Source: Bugula neritina (Eukaryota > Bryozoa > Gymnolaemata > Cheilostomatida > Bugulidae). Taken from it: a stretch of 64,000 nt of DNA. The position numbers and the translations under genes are program-made. The stretch is taken from contig OZ037772.1 in assembly GCA_964035545.1 (NCBI GenBank), forward strand, positions 1,391,001-1,455,000, in the 5' to 3' direction. Each line of letters opens with the position of its first letter. Position 1 is the first letter of the stretch. Below, one piece after another: positions 42,474 through 53,965 of this stretch. Below the pieces are notes generated by a model. The model saw nothing but the letters and a program-made list of their open reading frames with translations, made no database searches and was not told the origin of the DNA.

Positions 42474-45400
42474 CCAGGGCCTCCCCGCTCCAGAGACCTC
42501 CAACCCAGGAAGAGAGAACAACCCCAGGTATGGCAGAAACCACGACGGACCACCCGCCCTCTTGGGCGACCGGAGCCGTTCGTGCTACCACTCACCAACC
42601 GCTTTAGCCAGCTACCGGAGACGGAGCTGGCCGGCGAGGTCCCTCGGGACATCGGAAGGGAACTAAACACCCCTCTGCCAAAAAAGCGGCGCCCGCCTAC
42701 CACCAAACGGACACCACGCCGTTTGACCGAAGCTACGCATGCTGGGGAAGTAAGGTTGCAGCCACATGGAGAAAGCTACTTCCTGCCCGGGAAGGTAGCC
42801 GGCAAGGCCGTCACGTTCTTGCTGGACTCCGGTTGCAACACAAACCTCCTCAGCAGACGAGTCTTCGATGCCCTCCCTGCCCAGGTGAGGAAGGGATTAG
42901 CTCCCTACACCGGGGAACCTGGCACCCTTGCAGACGGGTCGTGTATCCCTTTCTACGGTGTTGTAGAGCTACCTGGTCGCGTCCGCGACCAGGCCATCCA
43001 AGAGACATTTATCCTCAGCCAGCTGGAAGAGGATGCTATCCTGGGGACGCCGTTCTTGAAACGACACCAGTGCCACATAGACTTCCATAAGTCCGCCATA
43101 CTAATGGCAGGCCGGGAGCTCTCTTGTGTTGACAAGTTCGGTCGCCCCCTGGTCGGGGGCGTGCAGGTGGTCCGTAACTGTACGGTACCCGGCCGCTCCC
43201 GGGCGACCATTCACTGCAGAGTGAATGACCGCCAGCTCTCTGGACTAGGGGTTGTCGAAGGAACGCACCAGAGAATCCAACTCGCCAGCAACTTAAATCG
43301 GCTGACTGACCCGGGGGAGATCTTGGTGCAGTGCGTCAACCCCTTTTCAGAGTCGGTGACACTACCGTCTGGATCCCTATTGGGCCGTTTCCACACGGTC
43401 CAAGAAGGAGACATAGGACCGTCGCTAGGCGAAGCGACGGAGGGTCCCCCAGAGGGCCCGTCTGTACGGCGGGGGACCGTCCCAGAACACGTCCAGGAAC
43501 TATACGAATCAGCCTGCGAAGGCTGTGCGGGCAACAAGGAGCGCCAGGCTATGGCCCAGTTGCTGCGCCAGTATGGGAACGTGTTCAGCAGCGGAGACCA
43601 GGACATGGGCTTAACCAAAGCCATCTGTCACGAGATACCGCTAGCTGCCGGGACTTTGCCTATCCGCCAACCTACCCGGAGACTGGGACCAGAGAAGGAA
43701 AAGGAGGTCAGCCGACAAGTCCGGGATCTTCTGGACCGCGGCATCGTAGAGCCTGCACATAGTGCGTGGAGCTCGCCGGTCGTCCTGGTCCGGAAGAAAG
43801 ACGGCAGTTGGCGGTTCTGTGTGGATTACCGCAAACTTAACAGCGTAACCATACAGGACGCCTACCCTCTACCTCGGATCGATGAATCCCTCGACGCCTT
43901 AGCCGGCAGCAAGTACTTCAGTACTTTAGACTTGCTGAGCGGTTACTGGCAAGTCCCCCTCAGTCCCGACGCCCAGGAAAAAGCGGCGTTCATCACCAGG
44001 GACGGGCTGTGGAAGTGGAAGGTACTGCCCTTCGGGTTAACCTCTGCCCCTGCCACTTTCCAGCGGCTCATGGAACAGGTCCTCAGCGACCTCCACTGGA
44101 AGACGCTGCTCGTCTACCTCGACGACGTCATCGTGATCTCCCCAGACTTCGCGACCCACGTCAGTCGTCTGAGGGAGGTCTTCGAACGACTCCGAGGTGC
44201 CGGTCTCAAGCTTAAACCTTCCAAATGCGCTCTCTTGCAGCCGGAGGTGAAGTACCTGGGGCACGTAGTCGGCCGTAATGGCGTGGCGACGGACCCCGAT
44301 AAGGTGCGGGCTGTGGCCGACTGGGTCACCCCCAGGATTTGACCGGACTCCGGGCTTTCCTGGGGCTGGTAGGGTATCACAGACAATACATACCAGACTT
44401 TGCGGGAGTTGCACAGCCACTAAATCGGCTCACCGCAAAGGGGGTGGCCTGGCAGTGGACACCAGTCGAACAGAGGGCATTCGACAGTCTCAAGAGCCGC
44501 TTGCTAGAGGCTCCAATTCTGGCCTACCCAGACCCCGCTCTGGAATATATCCTTGACACAGACGCCAGTGACCAGAATGTTGGTGCTGTGCTGTCGCAAG
44601 TGCAAGAGGACCGTGAAGTAGTCGTAGCTTACTACAGCAAATCACTCTCACCTCCAGAGCGCAATTACTGCACCACTCGCAAAGAGTTGTTGGCAGTAAT
44701 CAAGTCAGTGAAACACTTCCGGCCTTATCTCTACGGTAAGCCGTTCCGCTTGCGGACGGACCACGCCTCCTTGATCTGGCTGTGTAAGAGGGCTGAACCG
44801 TCCAGTCAAGTCGCCCGATGGCTTGAAGTCCTAGCCGAGTTTTCATACCGGATCGAACATCGACCCGGTAGGAAGCACGGCAATGCGGATGGACTGAGTC
44901 GGCGACCGGACGAGGGGTGCAAACAGTGTCACAACATCGAGAGAAGGGATGGGAGTCCCCCAAGATCCGAGTTGGCGACACTGGACCACCCTGGAGTGAG
45001 CTACGATTGGGACCAAGGTCAACTCAAGCCAAGGAGCCCTGACCCACCAGAGGCTGTCAACAACCTCCGCGCCAATCCTGTCTTAGCTCGTAATGTCAGA
45101 GAGCTGCAGAAACTCCAGGAGGGCCTCCCTGGGGTGGTAGCCGACGTATATCGAGCTAAACGGGAAGGGCGACGACCCAGCAAGGAACAGCTGCGGCAGG
45201 GGTGCGCCGAGTTACGGTTGTACTGCCAACGCTGGGACTCCCTGCGGATCGGGCCAGATAGTCTGCTGACCATCACCTTGGCCGCCAACCAGGGACACCC
45301 TGGTCGAGAAAGGGTGATCTGCCCAACCGCCATGTGCCAGGAGCTAGTATGGGACACCCACCGACAGGCTCACGCCGGAGTTCGGAGGGTGCTTACCAAG

Positions 45401-47047
45401 CTAAGGCTCCGGTGGTATTGGCCCCAAATGGAGCGTGACGTCCGACTAAGGATCAAACAATGCGAAGTCTGCCAGGCCAGCAAGCATGGCCGTCTTCCTG
45501 GAGAGGCGGGACGGCGTAGGCTCTATGCTGGCAGGCCCTGGCAGGTGGTAGCTGTTGACTTGGTCGGACCCATGCCCCTCACCCCCAGAAGAAACAGCTG
45601 GATTCTAGTGTTGACCGACCACTTCACTAGGTGGGCAGACGCACTGGCTATCCCAGACGCGTCTACCCCGACAGTGGCCAGCGCACTAGACCAGCGTGTA
45701 TTCTGCTACTTTGGGTTGCCCGAGCAACTACACTCGGACCAGGGGTCGCAATTCCAGTCTCAACTGATGAGCGACCTCTGCCGCCTCTGGGGAGTAAACC
45801 AAAGTAGGACCACTCCGTACCACCCTCAAGGTAACGGAGATGTCGAACGCAACAACCGGATGCTGGGCGACGCACTCCGCAGTCTACTACTCGGCCGAGG
45901 CCAGGAGGAGTGGGATCTCGTGCTGCCACAGGTTATGAGGGCCTATCGCAGTATGCCCCATACCAGCACAGGCGAGACCCCCAACCTCTTGACCTTCGGT
46001 CGTGAGACACGAGTGCCCGAACACCTCGCCTATCACATTCCAGAACCAGAATACTCCCTCCACGAGTACGCTGGGGAAGTGGTAGAGCGTCTGAGAGTCG
46101 CACACGAAATACTGCGAGAGAAGCAGTGGCAGGTGCGACAGGAAGACGCTGACGAACCACCCCTCTACCAGACCGGAGACTGGGTCTGGATGATCAACTA
46201 CCGTAGGCGTCGAGGACAGGCGGCTAAATTACAGCCTAAGTTTGTAGGACCCTACGTAGTAGTTGAGGTGATGCCCAAGCACACTTACAAGTTGGAGCGG
46301 TCTGGACAGATATCTGTCCAGAATGATGCCCGCTTGAAACCTTATTGGGCTAGCCCAGGTGCGGCCGGGGGTGCCCCCCTATTGTTAGAGCCCAGGAGGC
46401 AGACAACAATGCGCGGGCGGCGGCGGCATAAACCCAATGATGAGTGGGTTGTGCCACGGACAGAAGACTTGGCAAGGCAAGAGAGGCCACCTCCCCCAAC
46501 AGGACCACACCCTCTGCCTCCAAAGCCAAGCCGTCCGACCCCAGAGCTACCACCACCACTTCCGGAAATAAGTATACTTCCGGAAGTGCAAAACCCCCAC
46601 ACGGGAGGGGCTCCGTCCAGAGAGAACAGAGGGGAAGAAAGAATAATAGCTGACGAGAGGCAGGAAGCACCACCAGTGGAGAATAACAACCCCCTGGTGA
46701 GTACACCACCTCCCTCACCAGCTACACCACCTTCCCCGGCGTCTACCACTAGTACATCTCCCCTCCTTGAAAGGGGACAACGTACTAGAAGACCCCCAGC
46801 TTATCTTCAAGATTTCGTATGCGACCGCATTACAAGCGGCAGGTATGAAAGTCCAGCTGGGCGCCGTACGGAAAGACTGGCAGCAAAGCGTGGGAGTTAT
46901 GAACACCACGGAAAAACCAAGTTTGGCAAAAACGGAATAGCGAGTGGAATTACCACTCTCCGGGCACACATTTCCGGTCTCGCAGAACAAACACGCTGCC
47001 CAGCCTTTTCCTACACCGACGCGGTCAAGAGTAGACGTACTTTCTAA
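42474..47047 (+). pseudogene. pol: Ty3/Gypsy Pol (protease, RT, RNase H, integrase), one frameshift
   Basis: The frame is open from the codon after the Gag TAG. Protease: FLLDSGCNTNLLS (about 42810-42850). RT: WRFCVDYRKLNSVT, the palm LLVYLDDVIVIS with YLDD, and VKYLGHVV. The frame ends at TGA 44340-44342; the continuation (LRAFLGLVGYHRQYI) is in the frame starting 44339, so a small indel separates RT from RNase H (DTDASDQNVGAVLSQ, CTTRKELLAVI). Integrase: HHCC region (HAGVRRVLTKLRLRWYWPQM) and a DDE core with VAVDLVGPM and SDQGSQFQS, then VERNNRMLGD. The proline-rich C-terminus ends at 47047. Domain order RT-RNaseH-IN defines Ty3/Gypsy. The element was probably active until recently. A programmed frameshift at this position would be unusual, so decay or sequence error is likelier. 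Confidence 0.85.
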
Positions 47048-47108
47048 TCCATCTGCATCCAAGCTTGAACGTCGAGTATGAGTATAAATACCGAGTTCCC
47101 AGGTAAGC

Positions 47109-48221
47109 TTGCTTAGATCTAACACTCCACTAATGGAAATAGATCTCACCTCAGTCAACGCTGATTTAATCGATCTGATTGAATCACAGTTACTGGAGAC
47201 AGAGTCACACGTGAATGACGACGAGAACAAAGTGATGGCGGATGATCTACTAGATCTGGAGCTTGATAATATGTCTCTCAGTCAGTTTACACGTTCTGAC
47301 ACAGTCTCTCGAGTGCCGTATAAAAAGATGCATGACTCTCAGACTAGTAACAGTCGATTGTCATCAGAATTATGCTGTAAAGATCAAACTCGATCTAACA
47401 ATAATTCTGCTCTTTTAGACGCCACTCGCTCTCCTGACTACGGAGATATGCCACCATTAGAACTGGCCTGGAACAGTGAGACACCTCCTACCTCCCTACC
47501 AGACGTGTTACTTCAGCAACATAGCTGGGTCGCACCAGAGACGGAAAAGCTGATTCAACTACACCGCGGCCATGACGGATGCACCACCTGCAGGCTGTGT
47601 CAGCAGCACTTCTTCACCCATCGCCGTTTGCGTGTCCACGTACCGCAGCACTTCCTAACTACTCTCTGTCCATGTGGTGAATATAGTTACCACAGGGACT
47701 ACATTCTCAGGCACCAGCGTACTATGGACTGCCATGTAGGACACTTGTACGATGTGGACAAATACAACTTCCCCACCTTTCTCAATCTAATCAAACCTTT
47801 CATTAAGGATCTCCCCCGCTTTGAACGGCTCAAACACGGATTCCCCTCACCTCGCATCATCACTCACGGACCGTGTCCAAGACCTCCCAGACATAGGAAA
47901 CCTACCAAGCCGTCTCACTCTCTTCCCGCACAGACCATACCTCGTCCATCCACCCTACCTCGAGTTCTACTTCACCGAGTTGAGATACCCCAAAAACGAC
48001 GTTCCCCCTCCCCCACTCCGATGCAGCCTTCTTCTAAACGACGATGGAGACCCTCCTCCCCGAAACGGCAGGCCCCTACAGCTCGCAACATAAAAGAAGT
48101 CGAGCTCCGTATGTATGAATTAGAAGCCGAGATTCAACGGTTGACTCCCAGAGTTGCTGCGGCCACTTCCGAAATGAAGACCCTTAAAGCTTCCGTGGCC
48201 CTCCTCAAACGGGGCGATTGA
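47109..48221 (+). CDS. Zinc-finger ORF downstream of Gypsy pol, unknown
   Basis: 370 aa, intact. An acidic N-terminus (LIDLIESQLLETES), then a Cys/His-rich centre (CTTCRLCQQHFFTHRRLRVH and CPCGEYSYHRDYILRHQRTM) resembling two C2H2 fingers, then the motif GHLYDVDKYNFPTFLNLIKP. A proline/arginine/serine-rich stretch precedes a C-terminal coiled coil (VELRMYELEAEIQRL). It starts 61 bp after pol in the same orientation, so it may be a third ORF of the element; it lacks any signal peptide or TM and is not an envelope. A captured host gene is the alternative. Confidence 0.6.
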   Translation: MLRSNTPLMEIDLTSVNADLIDLIESQLLETESHVNDDENKVMADDLLDLELDNMSLSQFTRSDTVSRVPYKKMHDSQTSNSRLSSELCCKDQTRSNNNSALLDATRSPDYGDMPPLELAWNSETPPTSLPDVLLQQHSWVAPETEKLIQLHRGHDGCTTCRLCQQHFFTHRRLRVHVPQHFLTTLCPCGEYSYHRDYILRHQRTMDCHVGHLYDVDKYNFPTFLNLIKPFIKDLPRFERLKHGFPSPRIITHGPCPRPPRHRKPTKPSHSLPAQTIPRPSTLPRVLLHRVEIPQKRRSPSPTPMQPSSKRRWRPSSPKRQAPTARNIKEVELRMYELEAEIQRLTPRVAAATSEMKTLKASVALLKRGD

Positions 48222-48485
48222 GACTGATGGCAGTTGTATCCTTCCCCTCTACTTCTCTGACTATCCACTAATCTGAACAATCACAGGCTTCTTCTTAAGC
48301 TGAGTGAGTTGTTGGTATGACTATTCCCTTTGCTGATTGTAGATGTATAAACTCAGTGACAGTACAAGATGCATGCGAAAGGAAGAATAAGTCAGTCATT
48401 TTATATACAGCTGGTGATAAAGAATTCACAGCAACAGATAGCAGGTCCCAATATTCAGTGCTGCATGATGATTGCAAGGTATCTA

Positions 48486-48606
48486 AATCTGACCTATATA
48501 CTGTAAATCTGACCTATATACTGTAAATCTGACCTATATAGTGTAAATCTTACCTATATAGTGTAAACCTAACCTATAAAGTGTAAATCTAAGCTATATA
48601 GCATAA
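48486..48606. repeat. 20-bp minisatellite (ATCTGACCTATATACTGTAA)
   Basis: Six units with increasing divergence to the right. Confidence 0.9.
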
Positions 48607-49384
48607 ATTCGACCTGCAGTTGAACATGATGGCGATAGTTGCATCTTTTTTTGTATTGATATACAATATAGCTTGCCTTTGAGGCTTTTTAACAACTACT
48701 AATGAGTTCAACCTAAAAGCCACTTTGATTTCTGTGCAAGTTTAGAATTTTGAGTTTGCCCTCTGCCATTTTGTAGTATTCCAAATACTATTAGAAGCTC
48801 TGACAGTGATTGAGATTGACACCAAGACCCCCACCCACTTGCCTATTATTGACATTGCTGCTGGTGACATCTGGACCACCCACAAAGAGTTTGGGGTTCA
48901 GCTTGGAGAAGTCTGCTTTTCATAGACTCATATCTAACAACAGTTTTATTTGTCTGATTTGTAAGACTGTCCCTGATTAGATAATTAGTGGCCAGTCAGA
49001 GGATGCAATCAATGTTGGTTGGCTGAGACCAGCAGTCTGATTCTTATACAACCTAATTTTTAACTGAAATATTTGATTACTCTAAATAAATTTATCACTT
49101 CTGAGGCACTGATGGTGATTTTTGCACATATAAATTTGAAGGAGTTTAGCTATAGAGTTTATGCTGTTTTTTAATTATTCCACCATAACCTGAGATTGGG
49201 AGTAGTAATTATAGAATGAGATAGGGAGGGTGTAAAGCCCCTCCCTATGACTTTATATATTTAGAAACTGTGGTTTGTTTAGCAATTCTGTTAGTGCGTT
49301 TAACAGACACTAGTTAGACATTCCAGCGTAGCATTACACAAATAATGTAAGTCGATAAAATGAATGAATAAATTTATTATTATA

Positions 49385-49387
<3 letters not shown>
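48607..49387. other. Intergenic sequence
   Basis: No supported gene or repeat family was recognised. A GGGAGGGTGTAAAGCCCCTCCC hairpin at about 49224-49246 is the only local structure. Confidence 0.5.

Positions 49388-49449
<62 letters not shown>
49388..49449. repeat. TA microsatellite at the 3' end of retroelement copy 1
   Basis: About 30 TA dinucleotides directly abut the 3' end of the minus-strand retroelement. Confidence 0.95.
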
Positions 49450-49451
<2 letters not shown>

Positions 49452-51011
49452 GTAGTGTGTTCAGATTGTTAATGATACATATATATTTTTTTATTTAAAA
49501 AATCTCACACGACTATATAGTTTCGTACAGTAAACTGCACTCGTCAGGTGTTAGACTAAAAATAAATAAAATCTATGAAGCATACCGATTATTCAAATTT
49601 TTACATAAAGAAAACTATCATGCTAAACACAACGTAAAACGAAATGCAAACATAGTAGTGGATTTGGTGTTATCTATTAATTAATTAAATTGCTCTTTTT
49701 CTAAAGGATTAGACTATAAAAGCTAGATGTTTGATGGAAAGGGTAATTTATAATAGGTAGTACTATGGTTGAGAATTGTTAGTATTGTTATGTGATGTTG
49801 CCCAGGTAGTGCTTACGTGCATGTCTGCATGTGGATAGAATCTCATTTCTGTTATTAAGGGAAGATTTGCTGGGCTGGTATATTATAAAATATTTTTCCC
49901 ATAGGCAGAGGTTGCACCTTTTAGTGACTTTGTTGTATGAGTTGGTCTTTTTCATAATTTTCCATGTTATGTCAAAATGGGTGTTCTTGTCTTTTAGTTT
50001 CCAGATATATTTGCTGAATTCAGTATGGTTCTTTTTTGTTTTGTTGTTAAAAGTTGATTTGTGGTTATAGAATCTGGTTTTGAATTCTGTTTCTGATGTT
50101 CCCACGTAAGACTGGGGTTGGCTGCCATCTTTGGTTGTAACTGTAGCTTGGTATATGATGCACTTTGTGAGGCATTTTCCATCTAGTGGGCACACTGTGC
50201 TGTTTCTGCAGTTACATTCTCGAGGAGGTTGGTTTGCTGGGTTAAGTAATCTTTTATTGTGGCTGTTGATTATGTTGTTTAAATTTCTGCAGCAGCTGTA
50301 ACTGAGTTTTATGTTGTTTTTGTTGAAAATTTTGTAGAGTTTGTGATCTTTGGGTATTTCTTCCTCCAGGATTTTAAAAAATTGTTTTCCCAGGTTGCTT
50401 GTTACACTTTTGGAGAATGGGGGGTTATACCATGTGATGTTTCGTCGTCTTTCTCTTTTTGGTCTGCTAGTGGTGTGTGTTGGCTGGAATGTTAGGTTAT
50501 GTGTGTATCCACTTTTACTTAGAACTTCTTGGTGTATTTTTGTTGTTTGACTGAAGACTTCTTCGTTAGATGAGAGATTGGAGAGCCTGTTGTTTATGGC
50601 ATGTGGAATGTTTCTTGTGATATGGGGTGGATGGTTGGATTTAGAGTTTACATATAGGATTTCGCTGTTAGGTTTTACATGGGGTTTGTGTGTTCTTTTG
50701 CTGATGTCAAAATTTATATCTAGATAGTTGACGACTTTTTTGTTTACTTCAATGGTGATATTTAGATTATGTTTTTGGAAAATTTTGCAGATTGATTTTT
50801 TAATTCTATCTATATTTTTTGCAGTGTCGTTGATTACTCCTAGGCCGTCATCACGGTATAGACCGAAGGTATTTCCAAACTTCTGGTTGATTTTATATAG
50901 TAAAAATATGCCGACCAGAGTGCAACATTCTGCACCGTCATAGCTGACCATTGTAATGTCAAATAATGAGCCACATTTTTTACTCCAGGGTTGGCCGGAA
51001 TCACAGCATAG
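49450..51011 (-). mobile_element. Penelope-like (GIY-YIG) retroelement, copy 1, 5'-truncated
   Basis: It comprises the coding fragment 51011-49788 plus about 340 bp of 3' UTR. The 3' UTR and the last 130 codons match the copy at 58152-58892 almost perfectly. The 5' break lies at about 51011, where a TAA interrupts the RT frame and unrelated sequence begins. Confidence 0.75.
49788..50951 (-). CDS. Reverse transcriptase C-terminus plus GIY-YIG-like endonuclease
   Basis: 387 aa from the first ATG, but conserved RT sequence continues about 20 codons upstream (LFDITMVSYDG crosses the ATG), so this is a fragment. RT palm motif YRDDGLG is at about 32-38. The thumb has SNHPPHITRNIPHAINNRLS. A Cys-rich linker follows (CNCRNSTVCPLDGKCLTKC), then the GIY-YIG-like nuclease (IIYQATVTT, SYVGTSETEFKTRFYNHKS). 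RT joined to a C-terminal GIY-YIG nuclease is the hallmark of Penelope-like elements. No stops or shifts inside; 5' truncated, so not autonomous. Confidence 0.75.
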   Translation of the reverse strand: MVSYDGAECCTLVGIFLLYKINQKFGNTFGLYRDDGLGVINDTAKNIDRIKKSICKIFQKHNLNITIEVNKKVVNYLDINFDISKRTHKPHVKPNSEILYVNSKSNHPPHITRNIPHAINNRLSNLSSNEEVFSQTTKIHQEVLSKSGYTHNLTFQPTHTTSRPKRERRRNITWYNPPFSKSVTSNLGKQFFKILEEEIPKDHKLYKIFNKNNIKLSYSCCRNLNNIINSHNKRLLNPANQPPRECNCRNSTVCPLDGKCLTKCIIYQATVTTKDGSQPQSYVGTSETEFKTRFYNHKSTFNNKTKKNHTEFSKYIWKLKDKNTHFDITWKIMKKTNSYNKVTKRCNLCLWEKYFIIYQPSKSSLNNRNEILSTCRHARKHYLGNIT

Positions 51012-52196
51012 TTAAGGTCATCCCCAGCAAAAAATTATCTCATAATCTAGTCTCAGTTCCTATATGCCAATGCTCTGTGGGCGGCATGCGTATTGCCTAC
51101 TTGTTATAATTTAGCATGAGGTTGAACAATTGCTAACAAACCAACACATTAGCTAGGGCTGCGCCTATATTTCCATTGCAACCATTATCACTATCTATTG
51201 AGCAAGCACGTGATCGTGGCACGCCTCAGCATCACATTATTATTACAACAGGCTAGTGTATGGTTCATTTCATGTACAATATACTTGATGCACAAAAACA
51301 GATGATTTTCATAACTTCTGTTCAGCGAACAATGTAAAACTGTTTCAGATTCTGGAAGCAAGCTAAATGTTTATACTTTTACTCAATATTTATCTATTTT
51401 GCTAGTCTAATGAAATAATGATTGACTATAACTTTTGAAGTGATAATGCAGATATTATTTAAATAACTTAGAATGCAGATGCAACAAATAGTTTAGAGAG
51501 ATGCTCTTTTCTCAAAACATAAAGTTTTCAGGCTAGACTATTTATATATATCTGCTCAATACTATTGACTGACTTTAAACCAATAATACCTTTATTATTA
51601 AAATCATTTTTAGTTGCATTAACTAAAAACTAAAATTGACTTCTTAGTGCTGACTCTTACTATCAGTTACAGACGGCCCAATAGCTTAGCATAGTAAAGA
51701 GACTTGTGTAGGTAAGATAGTTATGTGTGTGCGAATTTATTGGTAGCTGTAAGGGGCAGATATGCAGTATTTTGTGTGACTGCTTTGAGTTTGGGTAAAG
51801 GATTTGATTGCTGCAAGTTTCTAATAAAGCTATAGTACTTGTGTTGTCCCTTTGGTACTAGTACAAGCATTAATCAACACTCATTGAAGTGAGTTGGAAC
51901 TTATATATAAAAGGTTAGAACGTGAGCCTGTGCTATAAATATTCTATTTGCTTCCTGTTGTATACAGTCTAAACTCTGAAGAGTCCAATCAAGCCTACAT
52001 GGCTTCTAGCTGAATGTCCAAATTGACTATGAGCTATATCTTGTTGCTTACCACTGGGCTACTGGGCACTGCTGGCAACTGCTAACGCAGTGTTCACTCA
52101 AGCATGATATTATGGACTTGTATACCAACTCAGAGCTAAGATTATCAACTGTCTTATGTTTCTAAATTTAGCATCTAATAGAAAGAGCTGTGTCTA
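51012..52196. other. Non-coding sequence, partly related to the hAT-like element
   Basis: About 51015-51250 resembles 52325-52450 inside the hAT-like element (shared ATGCGTATTGCCTA-like stretch), so part of it is a diverged relic. The rest shows nothing recognisable. Confidence 0.45.
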
Positions 52197-52204
52197 GTTA
52201 GACT

Positions 52205-53957
52205 CAGGGATGTAGTGGTACCCATACGGTCCCATACGCCGTATGGCCTAGAAGAAATTAGACTGTTCTAGGCCATACGCCCGTATGGGCATAATATTTT
52301 TGAAAGATGATTAGTGCACAGGATAGTTAGGGCATCCTCACTGAGAATATCATAAATTTCGCTCACAATCTAGTTTAAGTTCTTGTTATAATGTTAATGC
52401 TATGTGGGTGGTATGCGTGTTGCCTATTTGTGATTGTTTAGCCTGAGATTACACTATGAATAGTAAGCAGTCATCAACATTCCATCTTCTTATCTCTAGG
52501 TGTTCACTGAAGCGCGAAGTGCTGTGCATTGGTGATAGCTAAGGGAAAAATATTTCATTTCAGTGTGTAAATCACTAATTTGTAGAAAATCTATGAAGGC
52601 TATTGAAAGGATAAAAAAATTTGCTATGCATAAATTTCTCAGGTTTCCGACAGTGTTTGTTCTATTCCAATACCATACTTTCCTGCTGAGATATTTGGCA
52701 GATTTTGAAAAATAAACTTTTCAGATAAAATTGGCCAAAATGGGTAGTTTTTTGTCCATAACTTTGCAAAAAAAGTATTGAAAACTCGAAAAAGCAGGTG
52801 CTCTGAGGAACAGGAAGATCTACAACATGGTTTTTAAATTTTTATTCTAGCACAATTAGGCAGTGACAGCTAGAAGGTTCACCTTATCTATTTTATGTGG
52901 ACTTGTATTTTGTCAATAAGCAATGGAATTTAAAAAAACCAACATGAAATCCAGAAATAAAATCAAAATGTCTTCAAGAAACAGTACCGGTTGTGTAGGA
53001 GAGGTTAACGGTCTACAGGTACTATGTCCACATTTTGCTCAAAAACCTAGCGTAATTACATTTTAATTATCAATGCAATGAGGTTTTGCAAACTGTACAC
53101 CACCATAAGTAACCGTTTATGTTTGATTGTACTAACATCTGGCTTTATATTTAATCATCTTCTAGGTTAACACATATTAAACCTGTCAAATTTTTTCATT
53201 TAGGGTATGTTTCCTTGACGTGTCTAGTGAAAGTTCAGGGGTTTTATTTTAAAACCAAGCTAACATACTCTTCTTGGGTGTGCTTTATTGTGTGTTAGAA
53301 GGTGTGGTGGTATCTCCTTATGGTTTAGACTAATACTCTAATAAACTCCAATTAGGTTTTTAACCGATTTCTGCTTGCCAATAAGTTATCAATTCAAATT
53401 GCTCTTTATAAATAACAAACACACATTTTCTGATTTGCAATCTGCCTCTCTTCTGATCTATTATTCTTTTTCTGGGCACGTCAGTCTATTAGTTATTGAA
53501 AAAAATCAGGTTGCATTTGGAGAGCACTTGTTACCTGCCCCTATCCTTCCATTTTTTTGAGATCTTCAGCAATTTTTCTGTATAATTTGGACTTGGTGCA
53601 TGTCAGAACAAACCTAACTGCAGTTGAGTAAGACTACATTTAAAATTACAGTCAACAAGTATGGGACAATACTGAATATTTATATAGTTTGCAGCAATGT
53701 TATAGCTGGTATGGTATGAAAATAATAGTGAGGTGCACATTTCAACACAGATTTTTTCAGAAGAATTAAAATTCACAATGGCTTTAAATTGCATAAATTT
53801 GCATCAGAAGAGCCCTGAAGGCTTCGGCGGCCGAGGCGCTGCCCCGGACCCCGCCGGGGGGGGGGGGGGGGGGGGGGGCCTGGGCGGCCCCCTGGACGAC
53901 CCCCTGGACCCCCGGCCTGAGAGTATGGCCTAGAATATTTTTGCCACTACATCCCTG
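52205..53957. mobile_element. hAT-like nonautonomous transposon
   Basis: Terminal inverted repeats CAGGGATGTAGTGG and CCACTACATCCCTG, flanked by the perfect 8-bp duplication GTTAGACT (52197-52204 and 53958-53965). Both CAGGG termini and 8-bp duplications define hAT. The 1753 bp has no transposase. Subterminally it carries CCATACGGTCCCATACGCCG with its near-palindrome. Near the right end lies a GC-rich island with a G23 run. Confidence 0.9.
53815..53935. repeat. GC island with poly-G tract in the hAT-like element
   Basis: Very GC-rich compared with its AT-rich surroundings; contains 23 consecutive G (53856-53878) and repeated CCCCTGGACGACCCCCTGGA motifs. No coding function can be supported. 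Confidence 0.8.
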
Positions 53958-53965
53958 GTTAGACT

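Noticed and set aside
42470-46749. Several long minus-strand ORFs across the Gypsy element
   Set aside because: GC-rich antisense shadows of gag-pol with no homology features.
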